A stretch of 64,000 nt of DNA from Pseudomonadota bacterium (GCA_020161145.1 JAIUPQ010000002.1:186001-250000); one strand, 5' to 3'. Positions 29,101 to 37,360 are shown, counted from the first letter of the stretch. Notes: generated from the sequence alone by a model not told the origin. A program made the numbers and translations.

Positions 29101-30309
29101 CTGGCGCAGCGCCTGCGTGCCCAAGGCTGGGCCGAGGCCGATGCGCTGGACGCCGCGCAGACGCGCATCTTCTCCTCCGAATCCGGCCGCTACGGCACCG
29201 GCCTGGACGACGCCACGCTGGCCACCGACAGCTGGCAGGGCAAGGCCGAGGGCGACCGCAAGCTGGCCCAGATGTACCTGGCGCGGATGCAGTACGCCTA
29301 CGGCCCCGACGAAGCCCGCTGGGGCAGCCTGCCGCCGGGTGCCGATGCCGACGGCACCTCGCAAGGCAAGGCCTTGAATCTGTACGCCGAGCACCTGCGC
29401 GGCACGCAAGGCGCGGTGCTCTCGCGCAGCTCCAACGTCTACGGCATGCTGACCACCGACGACCCCTTCCAGTACCTGGGCGGCATCGCCCTGGCCGTGC
29501 GCCATCTGGACGGCAAGGCGCCCGAGCTGTACATCAGCAACCTGCGCGGGGCGGGCAGCGGGCGCGTCGAGGGCGCGGCGCAGTTCCTGGCCAAGGAGCT
29601 GGCCACGCGCCAGTTCCATCCCGGCTACATCCAGGGGCTGATGCAGGAAGGCTACGCCGGCACCTTGCAGGTGCTGGATGCCACCAACAACCTCTGGGGC
29701 TGGACGGCGGTGGCGCGCGAGATCGTCCGCGACGACCAGTGGCAGGAGATGGCCGACGTCTACGTGCGCGACAAACACCAGCTGGGCCTGGCCCAGTGGT
29801 TCGAGCAGCACAACCCCCACGCGCTGGCCCAGACCATCGAGCGCATGGTGGAGGCCGCACGCCAGGGCTATTGGCAGGCCGATGCCGCCACGCTGGCCGA
29901 GCTCAAAGACCGCTGGCGCGAGCTGGCGGCGCGCCACGCCGTCCAGAGCGACAACGCGCGCTTCACCGCCTTCGTGCAGGCTGCCGCACCGGGGTTCGGC
30001 CTGGGTCAGCCGTTGGCAACGGCCGCCGCCGCGCCAGATCAGCCTGGGCCGCCCGACGCCGCCACCGAGCAGCCCACGGCCGACGCCGCCCCGCCACCCG
30101 TGCGCGGCCTGCGCATGGCGCCGGTGGCCCCGCCGCCGCCACCACCGCCGCCGTCCGCCGTTGCGCGGTTCACGCAAGCCCTCTCGGCGCTGCTGCTGCT
30201 GACGCTGGTGGCGCTGGGAGCCGCTGTGCAGGCGCGCCGCGTCCGCACGCCGGTCGCCTTGCCGCGCACCGCTTTTTCATCCCCCATTGCCAACGGAGTG
30301 TCCGCATGA
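26119..30309 (+). CDS. CobN-like chelatase with signal peptide and C-terminal anchor (HmuS-like)
   Basis: This 1396-residue member of the CobN/ChlH superfamily carries HFGTHGTQEWLPGKERGLS (from about residue 578) and YPYIVDNVGEATQAKRRGRA, family signatures around the metal/porphyrin site. Unlike cytoplasmic CobN it begins with a clear signal peptide (MGRLARLTMRVGGAVLAALL...AQA, cleavage near 27). It ends with a poly-Pro linker and a membrane helix (LSALLLLTLVALGAAVQ, last 50 residues) plus a basic tail. That topology places the catalytic body in the periplasm. Neighbours are a receptor and an ExbB/ExbD-like pair; no CobS/CobT ATPase genes are nearby. HmuS of Bacteroidetes hmu loci is the closest functional parallel I know. 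Substrate (haem, cobalamin or nickel tetrapyrrole) is not determinable. Confidence 0.88.
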   Translation: MGRLARLTMRVGGAVLAALLWAGAAQAALTATPEAGATAAAATHRVLFIATGNVPKGKFRQLAPLAAAHGLAVEVRYLSSIPARSEPSLWDGWDAVFFDSYLYDQIQEHLAQALPGLKVPHAWLYDARPVWGGGLSEAQARPLVSYYANGGQRNFEGFFSLLAATLEGRPAPADLKPPVVFPKTAVYHPQAPQLVFASAADFLRWRGVTPAAAGAPRPPVVAIPMHQQYIASMQTGFIDDLVARIEQRGAVAMPIYGPMMPAGAIARVLQPQADAPPLADALINTQIMLNAEGRRDEFAALGLPVVQAIAYRRGDEADWAADPHGVALMDVPFYLAQPEYAGVIDIQIAAATRKSDDALVAIPDQAQATVDKVLALIDLQRKPAADKQLALMFWNYPAGEKNFSAAFLNVPQSLRSTLSALRRAGYDVPPPPQEAELIATVQRLLAPSYHDGLLPALLADGLAALLPVAQYRQWLATLPEATRTALMGRWGEPERSASVIHQGGQAYFVIPRLQLGKLALLPLPGRADKGADGAAGRDRALYHSMKPDALPPHAYLAAYLWVRESSGEDPGARRDALIHFGTHGTQEWLPGKERGLSVSDPGMLAVGSLPVVYPYIVDNVGEATQAKRRGRAVTISHQTAPLRPAGLHRTLTELHDLLHQWLAQDEGAVKARFQADILARVAQARIAADMGGWTPERARTEFVPFIDALHDHLHELAQTVQPVGLHTLGESAAPEHRAATVLMMLGRPFWEAAARQAGVPVVDLDEALVADHDQLAATPAYRLLARHVLDDTAPPADPGSFTPELQALLAQARTWWRNLDASSETQGLLAALAGRHIPTAYGGDPVKNPDALPTGRNLYGFDPSRIPARQAWAAGQQAAEQLIATHRRQTGQTPTKLTVSLWSVETMRHLGLLEAQALWLMGVEPLWDEGDRVTGVRLVPRATLGRPRVDVVLSATGLYRDHFPNAMQHLARAAQLAAQADDEPDNPVAAHTRRLAQRLRAQGWAEADALDAAQTRIFSSESGRYGTGLDDATLATDSWQGKAEGDRKLAQMYLARMQYAYGPDEARWGSLPPGADADGTSQGKALNLYAEHLRGTQGAVLSRSSNVYGMLTTDDPFQYLGGIALAVRHLDGKAPELYISNLRGAGSGRVEGAAQFLAKELATRQFHPGYIQGLMQEGYAGTLQVLDATNNLWGWTAVAREIVRDDQWQEMADVYVRDKHQLGLAQWFEQHNPHALAQTIERMVEAARQGYWQADAATLAELKDRWRELAARHAVQSDNARFTAFVQAAAPGFGLGQPLATAAAAPDQPGPPDAATEQPTADAAPPPVRGLRMAPVAPPPPPPPPSAVARFTQALSALLLLTLVALGAAVQARRVRTPVALPRTAFSSPIANGVSA

Positions 30310-30836
30310 TCAATCCCCTGGAAGGCGCGATGTACAGCATCAGCCAGTTGTTCCTCTACCCCGTGCTGCTGGCCGTGGCGCTGGTGTTTGCCTATGCGTT
30401 CTATGCGCTGGGCGCATTCGGCTGGCAGGCGGTGCAGCGCGCCCGGGCCCGCGCGGACGGCAGCCTGGCCGGCCACGAGCTGCTGGCGGCCCATGCGCAA
30501 GACCCCACGCTCACGACCGATGAGCTGGAGGCGCTGGCCCTCGAGCGCCTGGAGATGGCCCGCATCGCCACCCGCGTGGCGCCCATGCTGGGCCTGGTGG
30601 CCACCATGATCCCCATGGGCCCCGCGCTGCAGGCGCTGGCCGAGGGCCAGCTGGCCGAGATGTCGCGCGGGCTGATGGTGGCGTTCTCGGCCGTCATCCT
30701 GGCGCTGATTGCCGCCGCCGTCACCTATGCCGTGGTGCACGTGCGGCGGCGCTGGTATGCGCAAGACCTGCTGGCCATCGCGCACCAGCGGCTGGACCGC
30801 ACCCCTCATGCCACCCTGCAAGAGGTGCCGGCATGA
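30306..30836 (+). CDS. MotA/TolQ/ExbB-like proton-channel protein (HmuU-like)
   Basis: This 176-residue protein starts at ATG 30306, overlapping the chelatase stop (ATGA). It has three membrane helices: LFLYPVLLAVALVFAYAFYA near the N-terminus, then the ExbB core RVAPMLGLVATMIPMG and VAFSAVILALIAAAVTYAVV. The AP-x-GL-x-AT pattern and the small-residue-rich third helix match TolQ/ExbB. ExbB proteins form the stator that uses the proton gradient. It is coupled to the DUF2149 gene by another ATGA overlap. Confidence 0.88.
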   Translation: MINPLEGAMYSISQLFLYPVLLAVALVFAYAFYALGAFGWQAVQRARARADGSLAGHELLAAHAQDPTLTTDELEALALERLEMARIATRVAPMLGLVATMIPMGPALQALAEGQLAEMSRGLMVAFSAVILALIAAAVTYAVVHVRRRWYAQDLLAIAHQRLDRTPHATLQEVPA

Positions 30837-31168
30837 GAACCCGCCTGCTGGACGACGTGGAGGACGACGACCCCATCCTCTCGGTCGTCAACCTCATCGA
30901 CGTGTTCCTGGTCGTCATCGCCGCGCTGCTGCTGGCCGTGGCCAGCAGCCCGGCCAACCCGTTCTCGGCCCACACCATGACCATCATCAAGAACCCGGGC
31001 CAGCCCGATATGGAGATGATCGTCAAAGAGGGCGAAAAGCTCGAGCGCTACCAGGCCAGTGGCGCCATCGGCGAAGGCCACGGCACCAAGGCCGGCGTGG
31101 CCTACCGGATGAAGGACGGCTCCATGGTCTACGTGCCCGAGGCGGGCACTGCCGACGCGGCGCGCTGA
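30833..31168 (+). CDS. DUF2149 protein, ExbD-like (HmuV-like)
   Basis: This 111-residue protein has an acidic N-terminus ([11 protein letters not shown]), one membrane helix ([18 protein letters not shown]) and a small periplasmic domain ([13 protein letters not shown] ... [16 protein letters not shown]). The helix start NLIDVFLV closely resembles FIDVMLV of ExbD, including the single intramembrane Asp used for proton flow. The family is DUF2149, found in hmu-type loci. With the preceding ExbB-like protein it would form a dedicated energiser for this operon. Confidence 0.82.
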   Translation: MRTRLLDDVEDDDPILSVVNLIDVFLVVIAALLLAVASSPANPFSAHTMTIIKNPGQPDMEMIVKEGEKLERYQASGAIGEGHGTKAGVAYRMKDGSMVYVPEAGTADAAR

Positions 31169-31250
31169 TCCAGCGCAAGACAGGCCCCGCGCAAACACGG
31201 ACAATCGGGCTCTTCACCATCCTGGATGGACAACAGGCGAGGAGCACGAC

Positions 31251-31718
31251 ATGCAAGGCGACCCCAAGGTTCTCGACACCCTCAACCAGCTGCTGGCAGG
31301 CGAGCTGGCCGCGCGTGACCAGTACTTCATCCACGCGGCGATGTACGAGGACTGGGGCTTTGGCAAGCTGCACACGCGCTTCCACCACGAGATGGAAGAA
31401 GAAACCGGCCACGCCCGCGCCATCATCAACCGCATCCTGATGCTGGGCGGCACGCCGCGCATGACGCCCGACGCGCTCTCCATCGGCCAGGACGTGGCCG
31501 ACATGCTGAAAAAAGACCTGGCCGTGGAGCTGCACGTGCGCGACGCCCTGAAAAGCGCCATCGCGCTGTGCGAGCAGCAACAGGACTACGTCAGCCGCGA
31601 GATGCTGGTGCTGCAACTGGCCGACACCGAAGAAGACCACGCTCACTGGATCGAGCAGCAACTGGGCCTGATCGACAAGGTGGGGCTGCCCAACTACCTG
31701 CAAAGCCAGATGAGCTGA
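31251..31718 (+). CDS. bfr: Bacterioferritin
   Basis: This 155-residue four-helix iron-storage protein forms a 24-mer and usually binds haem between dimers. The ferroxidase ligands are seen as E18 ([11 protein letters not shown]), E51/H54 (MEEETGHAR), E94 and E127/H130 (DTEEDHAHW); M52 at the haem-ligand position reads as Glu here ([10 protein letters not shown] has Met one turn earlier), so haem ligation needs an alignment. It lies 82 bases after the HmuV-like gene in the same direction, fitting an iron/haem locus. Confidence 0.92.
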   Translation: MQGDPKVLDTLNQLLAGELAARDQYFIHAAMYEDWGFGKLHTRFHHEMEEETGHARAIINRILMLGGTPRMTPDALSIGQDVADMLKKDLAVELHVRDALKSAIALCEQQQDYVSREMLVLQLADTEEDHAHWIEQQLGLIDKVGLPNYLQSQMS

Positions 31719-31828
31719 GGTGACTCGCGGGGCCTGGTTGACTGGCGACAGGATCCGTCCCCGACGGGGTTTCGGGGCCGGTGGCCGATGGCGGTCATGC
31801 CTGTGACTCAGGGGCCCCTGTGATCGCC

Positions 31829-32722
31829 ATGGGAATACTGCTCATCCTCCTCTCCGCGGTCGGATTCGGTTCGATGGCGTTGCTCGCGACCGTCGCCTAT
31901 GAGGGGGGCGTCGACACGGCCACGCTCCTGATGCTGCGCTTCGTCATTGCAGCCGTGCTGCTTGGCAGCCTGATGTGCGCACGCGGTGTGCGCGCCCCTC
32001 GCGGGCGCGCGTTGGCCAACTGCGTGGGCATGGGTCTGGCCTACGCCATGATGGCCTGGGCGTATTTCAGCGCGCTGCACTACGCGCCCTCGGCAACGGT
32101 GGCGTTGGTGCTCTATGTCTATCCCATTCTGGTCGCGTTGGCGGCTGCAGCCTTGCGCATGGATCGCTTCGGGTTGGCGGAGAGCGTATCGCTTGTGGTT
32201 TCGTCGACTGGCTTGTGTCTGGTGCTTGGCGGGGCACTGGATGGCGCCATGCCGGGCTTTTTGCTCGCACTGGTATCCGCCTTGTGCTACAGCGCTTACA
32301 TCCTCATGGGTAGCCGCCATGTCGGTGAAGTCGACGCCATTGCCAGTTCGGCCACCGTCCTGACCGTCGCCGCGGCCTGCTATCTCCTGCTGACGCTTTG
32401 GCAGGGACCGCATTGGCCACCACAACCACGCGCCTGGATGGCAACGGTGGGCGTGGCGATTCTTGGGACAGCGGTTGCGATCGCCGCGTTCATCGCCGGG
32501 CTCAAGCGCGTCGGGCCCACATTGGCGGCCGTGTTGTCGACGCTGGAGCCCGTCGTGACCGTGGGGCTGGGGGTCTGGTTTCTTGGGGAGCAACCCACCT
32601 GGGCCGCCTGCGTGGGCGGGGGGCTCATCCTGGTGGCGGCCATCGGGCTTGCGGTTGCGCGAAACCGGCGAGCCGCCACCCGGCGCGGCACACACACCGA
32701 TGCCGTTACGCCGCCGGCGTGA
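31829..32722 (+). CDS. EamA/DMT-superfamily transporter
   Basis: This protein of about 297 residues has ten predicted helices in two EamA repeats (MGILLILLSAVGFGSMALLA; LKRVGPTLAAVLSTLEPVVT). ATG 31829 starts directly at the first helix; the longer frame from 31781 adds a hydrophilic segment without support. The second repeat ends with LGEQPTWAACVGGGLILVAAIGLAVARNR. The substrate is unknown. The 3' end overlaps the convergent NTF2-like gene by 17 bases. Confidence 0.85.
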   Translation: MGILLILLSAVGFGSMALLATVAYEGGVDTATLLMLRFVIAAVLLGSLMCARGVRAPRGRALANCVGMGLAYAMMAWAYFSALHYAPSATVALVLYVYPILVALAAAALRMDRFGLAESVSLVVSSTGLCLVLGGALDGAMPGFLLALVSALCYSAYILMGSRHVGEVDAIASSATVLTVAAACYLLLTLWQGPHWPPQPRAWMATVGVAILGTAVAIAAFIAGLKRVGPTLAAVLSTLEPVVTVGLGVWFLGEQPTWAACVGGGLILVAAIGLAVARNRRAATRRGTHTDAVTPPA

Positions 32723-33119
32723 ACATCGGGTTGCCGTTGGCCGTCTTGTCGACCGGCACCTCTTCTTGCATCACGTCCCAGTGCTCGACGATCTTGCCGC
32801 CCTCGATGCGGAAGATATCCACGGCGATCAGGGTTTTGCCCGCCCAGCCGCTGTAGCGGCCGTGGGACATGACGAGGTTGCCCTGCGCCACCACCATGCC
32901 TTGCTCGAAACCCGGGCCCGGCATGGGGTTGCTGATGAACTGGCGCAGCACGTCCAGGCCGTTGGGCATTTGCGGGTTGTGCTGAATCATCTGCCCGGCC
33001 CAGAAGGTCTCGGCCTTGGCCAGCGACTTCTCGACGAAGACGGCGTGCAGGTAGTTGCGAACCACGGCGGCGTTGTCGGTGCTCTTGAGGTGTCCTTGTG
33101 GTGATGAGGTTGGCGTCAC
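32706..33119 (-). CDS. SnoaL/NTF2-like protein (COG4922-like)
   Basis: This 137-residue cone-fold protein (VVRNYLHAVFVEKSLAKAETFW, QHNPQMPNGLDVLRQF, IFRIEGGKIVEHWDVMQEEV) is a SnoaL-like polyketide-cyclase/NTF2 member. There is no signal peptide. GTG 33119 overlaps the stop of the upstream paralogue (GTGA), which fixes the start and shows coupling. The function is unknown; such proteins are often isomerases or small-ligand binders. Confidence 0.75.
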   Translation of the reverse strand: MTPTSSPQGHLKSTDNAAVVRNYLHAVFVEKSLAKAETFWAGQMIQHNPQMPNGLDVLRQFISNPMPGPGFEQGMVVAQGNLVMSHGRYSGWAGKTLIAVDIFRIEGGKIVEHWDVMQEEVPVDKTANGNPMFTPAA

Positions 33120-33712
33120 TGGCCCAGGCCCATCTGCTGCATCAGCGCGGCGTTGTCCCAGAACAGCCATTCCTCGTCCATCACGCCGTCTTTGGTCCAG
33201 TGGCCGATGGTGGCCATGCCCAGCTTGAACTTCTTGCCCGTGGGCGCCAAGGTCTTGCCGCCGCCTATGGGCATGGGCTGGCTGAACGTGCCTTCCACAT
33301 AGCCCGTCACCGCCGTCCATTCGCCCGAGGCGATGCGGATGGGGTGCTCCTTGATGGCGGTGTCGGGCGCAAAGACGAACATGGGCTTGAGCGCCTCGAT
33401 GTGCGCGTCCAGCCCCTTGGTGGTGCGGCCATCGGGGTAGTGCACGGTGATGTCTTTGGCGTGGCTCTTGCCCAGCTGATCCCACTTCTGGCCGCTGTAG
33501 ACGTTGAAGTCCAGGTCGTCGAAGGTGGCGAGGTTGGCCTGCTCCACCTTGCGCTGTGCGGCGACGGTCGCGACCTGCTTTTGCAGCAGGGAGACCGCAG
33601 CCTGATCGGCCGGGCTGAGTTGGCTGATGTTCAGGGGTTGGCCAAGGTCTTGCGCCAGGGCCGATGTGGACAGCAGCGTGGCGAGCGTCAGCGAGGCGGT
33701 GCGTGCGTTCAT
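33116..33712 (-). CDS. Exported SnoaL/NTF2-like (ester cyclase-like) protein
   Basis: This 198-residue protein starts at ATG 33712 (MNARTASLTLATLLSTSALAQ) with a signal peptide cut near ALAQ. The body has an NTF2-like fold signature (DITVHYPDGRTTKGLDAHIEALK, TKDGVMDEEWLFWDNAALMQQMG). It is transcribed with the second NTF2-like gene and lies 125 bases downstream of hypE in the same direction. No link to hydrogenase is known; it may be a separate unit. Confidence 0.78.
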   Translation of the reverse strand: MNARTASLTLATLLSTSALAQDLGQPLNISQLSPADQAAVSLLQKQVATVAAQRKVEQANLATFDDLDFNVYSGQKWDQLGKSHAKDITVHYPDGRTTKGLDAHIEALKPMFVFAPDTAIKEHPIRIASGEWTAVTGYVEGTFSQPMPIGGGKTLAPTGKKFKLGMATIGHWTKDGVMDEEWLFWDNAALMQQMGLGQ

Positions 33713-33837
33713 GGGGGCGTTCCAGGTGAAGAACGGGTCGGGATCGACCCGGGGCTCATCGGCGGGACGCGGTGGCATCCCAGGCAGGCAACGCGGCGCG
33801 CGCGTTGGCCCATGCATGGTAGCTGCGGTGGATTCGC

Positions 33838-34890
33838 TCAGCAGATGCGCGGCAGCTGCTCCCCGCTGAGCCAGTCGACGATGCGCCGCCCGCCCAGTCG
33901 GGTGCGCATCTGCACAAAAGGCTGGCCCTCGGCCGTCACCGTGCCGATGCGGGCGGCGCGCGCGCCCAGCGGGTGGGCGCGCAGCGCGGCCAGCACGGCG
34001 TCGGCGGCGGCGGCGGTGCAGATGACCACCAGCTTGCCCTCGTTGGCCACATAGAGCGGATCCAGCCCCAGCAGCTCGCAGGCCGCCTCCACCGGCGGGT
34101 TGACCGCGATGGCGGCCTCGTCCAGCGTCATGCCCACGGCCGACTGGCTGGCGATCTCGTTGAGCGTGGTGGCCAGGCCGCCGCGCGTGGGGTCGCGCAG
34201 CACGTGCACGGCGCCGGGCGCAGCGGCCAGCACCGCGGCGGTCAGCGTGTGCAGCGCCGCGCTGTCGGAGCGCACGTCGGCCGCAAAACCCAATGACTCG
34301 CGCTGCGACAGCACGGCCACGCCGTGGTCGCCGATGGTGCCCGAGATCAGCACCGCATCGCCCGGCTGCGCCAGCGCGCCGCCCACCTCCACCCCATCGG
34401 CCAGCACGCCCAGGCCGGTGGTGCTGATGAAGACGCCGTCGCCCTTGCCGCGCTCCACCACCTTGGTGTCGCCGGTGACGACGGCCACGCCCGCAGCCCG
34501 CGCCGCCGCGCCCATGGACTGGGCGATGCGCTGCAACTCGGCCAGCGCAAAACCCTCTTCGATGATGAAGCTGGCCGTCAGGTACAGCGGCTGGGCGCCC
34601 ATCACGGCCACGTCGTTGATGGTGCCGTGCACGGCCAGGCTGCCCACGTCGCCGCCGGGAAAGAACAGCGGCGAGACCACGTGGGCATCGGTGGCCAGCA
34701 CCAGCCGGCCCTGGGCCGGCGGCAGCCGCGCGCCGTCGTCGCCCTGGCGCAGCGCCGGGTTGTCGAAGGCGGGCAGGAACAGCTCGCGGATCAGCTGCGC
34801 GCTGGCGCGGCCGCCAGCGCCGTGGTTGAGGTCGATGCGGCCGCGCTGGATGTCCAGCGGGCGGGTGTAGGCGCGGGGCGAGGTGCTCAT
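33838..34890 (-). CDS. hypE: Hydrogenase maturation protein HypE
   Basis: HypE dehydrates a C-terminal thiocarboxamide to thiocyanate, the source of the CN ligands of the NiFe site. It is 350 residues of the PurM/ThiL fold with the N-terminal LNHGAGGRASAQLI and the ATP-binding VTGDTKVVERGKGDG. The essential C-terminal PRIC ends with Cys, so the protein is complete. Its start overlaps hypD by four bases; it is the last hyp gene of the cluster. Confidence 0.97.
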   Translation of the reverse strand: MSTSPRAYTRPLDIQRGRIDLNHGAGGRASAQLIRELFLPAFDNPALRQGDDGARLPPAQGRLVLATDAHVVSPLFFPGGDVGSLAVHGTINDVAVMGAQPLYLTASFIIEEGFALAELQRIAQSMGAAARAAGVAVVTGDTKVVERGKGDGVFISTTGLGVLADGVEVGGALAQPGDAVLISGTIGDHGVAVLSQRESLGFAADVRSDSAALHTLTAAVLAAAPGAVHVLRDPTRGGLATTLNEIASQSAVGMTLDEAAIAVNPPVEAACELLGLDPLYVANEGKLVVICTAAAADAVLAALRAHPLGARAARIGTVTAEGQPFVQMRTRLGGRRIVDWLSGEQLPRIC

Positions 34891-36017
34891 GCGGTGGTGA
34901 TGGGAATGTCGCGGAAACGGCCGTAGGTGTAGTGCGCGGCGCAGGCACCTTCACTGGACACCATGCACGAGCCCACGGGGTTTTCGGGTGTGCAGACGGT
35001 GCCGAAGATTTTGCAATCGGCCGGCCGTTTGACGCCGCGCAGGATGGCGCCGCATTCGCAGGCCTTGTTGTCGGGCACGCTCTCGTAAGTCAGGCCAAAG
35101 CGCTGCTCGGCGTCAAAGGCGGCGTAGCGCGGCCGGATGCGCAGCGCGCTGTCGGCCACCGTGCCCAGGCCGCGCCACTCAAAGGTCTCGCGGCGCTCGA
35201 AGACCTGGTCCATCAGCGCGATGGCGCGCGCGTTGCCGTTGCGGTTGACGGCGCGGGCGAACTCGTTTTCCACCTCGGCCCGGCCCTCGTTGACCTGGCG
35301 CAGCAGCATCCAGATGGCCTGCATCACGTCCAGCGGCTCGAAGCCGGCAATGACCACCGGCTTGCGGTAGCGCGCGGCAAACGGCTCGTAGGCGCCGTAG
35401 CCGATGACGATGCTGACGTGGGCCGGGCCGACGAAGCCGTCCAGCGGCACGGCCTCGCTGGCGGGCGTGTCTAGGATGTGGGTCATCGCGGCCGGCGTCA
35501 GCACGTGGCAGCACAGCACGCTGAAGTTGGGCAGGTTCTCGGTGGCGGCCTGCGCCAGCGCCACGGCGGTGGGCGGCGTGGTGGTCTCGAAGCCGATGGC
35601 AAAGAACACCACCTGGCGCTCGGGGTTGGCGCGCGCCAGCGCCAGCGCGTCGGCCACCGAATAGACCATGCGCACGTCGGCGCCGCGTGCCTTGGCGCGC
35701 AGCAGCGACAGACCCTCCGAGGCCGGTACGCGCAGCGTGTCGGCGTAGGTGCACAGCAGCACGTCGTGCTGCAGCGCCAGGTTGATGGCCATGTCGATGC
35801 GGCCGATGGGCAGCACGCAGACCGGGCAGCCGGGGCCGTGGATCATGCGCACGTTGGCCGGCAGCAGCTCCAGCACGCCGTAGCGCGACAGCGCATGCGT
35901 GTGGCCGCCGCAAAACTCCATGAAGCCGTAGTCGCGTCCAGGCAAGGCCTCGGCAGCGATGCGCGCGGCAATCTGCTGCGCCAGCGCGCCGTCGCGGAAC
36001 TCGTCGATGTATTTCAT
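34887..36017 (-). CDS. hypD: Hydrogenase maturation protein HypD
   Basis: HypD is the [4Fe-4S] scaffold on which Fe(CN)2CO is assembled with HypC. It is 376 residues with FCGGHTHALSRYG, GPGCPVCVLP and the C-terminal cysteine set (CECGAILRGVKRPADCKIFG, GSCMVSSEGACAAHY). It overlaps hypC and hypE by four bases at each end. Confidence 0.97.
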   Translation of the reverse strand: MKYIDEFRDGALAQQIAARIAAEALPGRDYGFMEFCGGHTHALSRYGVLELLPANVRMIHGPGCPVCVLPIGRIDMAINLALQHDVLLCTYADTLRVPASEGLSLLRAKARGADVRMVYSVADALALARANPERQVVFFAIGFETTTPPTAVALAQAATENLPNFSVLCCHVLTPAAMTHILDTPASEAVPLDGFVGPAHVSIVIGYGAYEPFAARYRKPVVIAGFEPLDVMQAIWMLLRQVNEGRAEVENEFARAVNRNGNARAIALMDQVFERRETFEWRGLGTVADSALRIRPRYAAFDAEQRFGLTYESVPDNKACECGAILRGVKRPADCKIFGTVCTPENPVGSCMVSSEGACAAHYTYGRFRDIPITTA

Positions 36018-36241
36018 GGCGCCTCCTGCGGCGTCAGGCCGGCAAACAGCGCCAGCGTGCGGGCGGCCTCGGCCGGGTCCAGCTTGCCGATGGCGTGGCC
36101 GACGTGGACGATGACCCAGTCACCCTCCTGCACGTCGTCCAGCAGCGCCAGGCTGATGCTTTTGTGCACGCCGCCCACATCGACCAGCGCTTGCGCGCCG
36201 TCCTGCAGGGCAACGACACGGGTGGGAATGGCCAGACACAT
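36014..36241 (-). CDS. hypC: Hydrogenase maturation chaperone HypC
   Basis: This 75-residue protein begins MCLAIPTRVV; the Cys after Met binds iron and the HypD and large-subunit partners. A GGAGGAT ribosome site precedes the ATG. It is one of two HypC-family proteins in this cluster, the other being the longer HupF. Confidence 0.96.
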   Translation of the reverse strand: MCLAIPTRVVALQDGAQALVDVGGVHKSISLALLDDVQEGDWVIVHVGHAIGKLDPAEAARTLALFAGLTPQEAP

Positions 36242-36259
36242 GGGGTGGATCCTCCTTCG

Positions 36260-37360
36260 TCAATGGCGGGTGTGGGCGCCCACCCAGGCCTGGCCCAGGG
36301 CCAGCCCCGCGTCGCCGCAGCCACTGGCCGCCGGAAAGCGCACCTGCAGGCCGGCGGCGTCGAGCCGGCGCTCGACCTCACTGCGCAGGATGCGGTTGTA
36401 GAAACAGCCGCCCGCCAGGCAGACGGTGCCCACCTGCTGCTGCGCGGCGGCCTGAGCGGCCCAGGTGGCCAGCGCGGCGGCCAGCGTGGCGTGAAAGCGC
36501 GCGGCGGCGGCACCCACGTCGTCCACGTCGAACAGCGTGGCCAGCAGCGGCGCCAGCGCCAAGGTGGCGGGCGAGCTGGCCATCTGCTGCGCCAGCCGCG
36601 CATCGGCCATGTGCGCGGCCGGCAGGCCTTGCGCCGCCAGCCACTCGGTGGCGGCGCGCTCCAGCGCGATGGCGGCCTGGGCCTCGTCGTCCTGCTTGAG
36701 CATCAGCCCCAGCGCGGCGGCGGCGGCGTCGAACCAGCGTCCGGCGCTGGTGGTGCGCGGTGCGCGCAGGTCTTTGTGCAGCAGCTCGGCCACGCCCTCG
36801 GCCTGCACGCGGCCGACGGCCTGGGCGTAGCGCGGCGCGATCTCGTGCGCGCGGTCCAACTGCTGCAGCACGGCGGCGGCCATGCGCCAGGGCTCGCGCG
36901 CGGCGCGGTCGCCGCCCACCAGCGGCAGCGGTGCAAAGTGGCCCAGCCGCTGCCATTGCTGGTGGTGCACCCACAGCAGCTCGCCACCCCAGGGCAGGCC
37001 GTCGGTGCCCAGGCCCACGCCGTCCAGCGCCAGGCCCACCACGGGCTCGTCCAGCCCATGCTCGGCCACCACGGCGGCCACGTGGGCGTGGTGGTGCTGC
37101 ACGCCAATGGCCGGCACGCCATGCGTCTGCGCCAGGTGCTCGGCCAGGTGGGTGCTGGCGAAGTCGGGGTGCAGGTCGTGGGCAAACGCGGCCACCGGCC
37201 CCTGGGCCAGCCATTCGGCCACGCTGGCGGCCAGCGCGTCGCAGGCCTCGGGCGTGCCCAGGTCGCCATGCAGCGGCGACCAGCTTGCGGCCTGCCCCTG
37301 CAGCCGGCAGGCGCGGTTCTTGAGCCAGGCGCCGGTGGCGATGATGGCCGGTGCGGTCAT
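36260..37360 (-). CDS. hypF: Half-length HypF (Kae1-like carbamoyltransferase domain only)
   Basis: HypF normally (about 750 residues) has acylphosphatase, zinc-finger, YrdC-like and Kae1-like domains. This 366-residue protein begins [13 protein letters not shown] and holds only the Kae1-like half: [14 protein letters not shown] with its metal-binding His, [17 protein letters not shown], and [11 protein letters not shown] near the end. No coding potential for the missing half is seen between hypB and hypF, which overlap by four bases. Short HypF proteins are known in Ralstonia eutropha (HypF1). Carbamoyl-adenylate formation presumably needs another protein. Confidence 0.9.
   Translation of the reverse strand: MTAPAIIATGAWLKNRACRLQGQAASWSPLHGDLGTPEACDALAASVAEWLAQGPVAAFAHDLHPDFASTHLAEHLAQTHGVPAIGVQHHHAHVAAVVAEHGLDEPVVGLALDGVGLGTDGLPWGGELLWVHHQQWQRLGHFAPLPLVGGDRAAREPWRMAAAVLQQLDRAHEIAPRYAQAVGRVQAEGVAELLHKDLRAPRTTSAGRWFDAAAAALGLMLKQDDEAQAAIALERAATEWLAAQGLPAAHMADARLAQQMASSPATLALAPLLATLFDVDDVGAAAARFHATLAAALATWAAQAAAQQQVGTVCLAGGCFYNRILRSEVERRLDAAGLQVRFPAASGCGDAGLALGQAWVGAHTRH

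Noticed and set aside
26089-30177. A 1362-codon minus-strand frame opposite the CobN-like gene
   Set aside because: It mirrors the real gene and has the low-complexity composition of antisense frames; the plus strand has clear family motifs and coupled neighbours.
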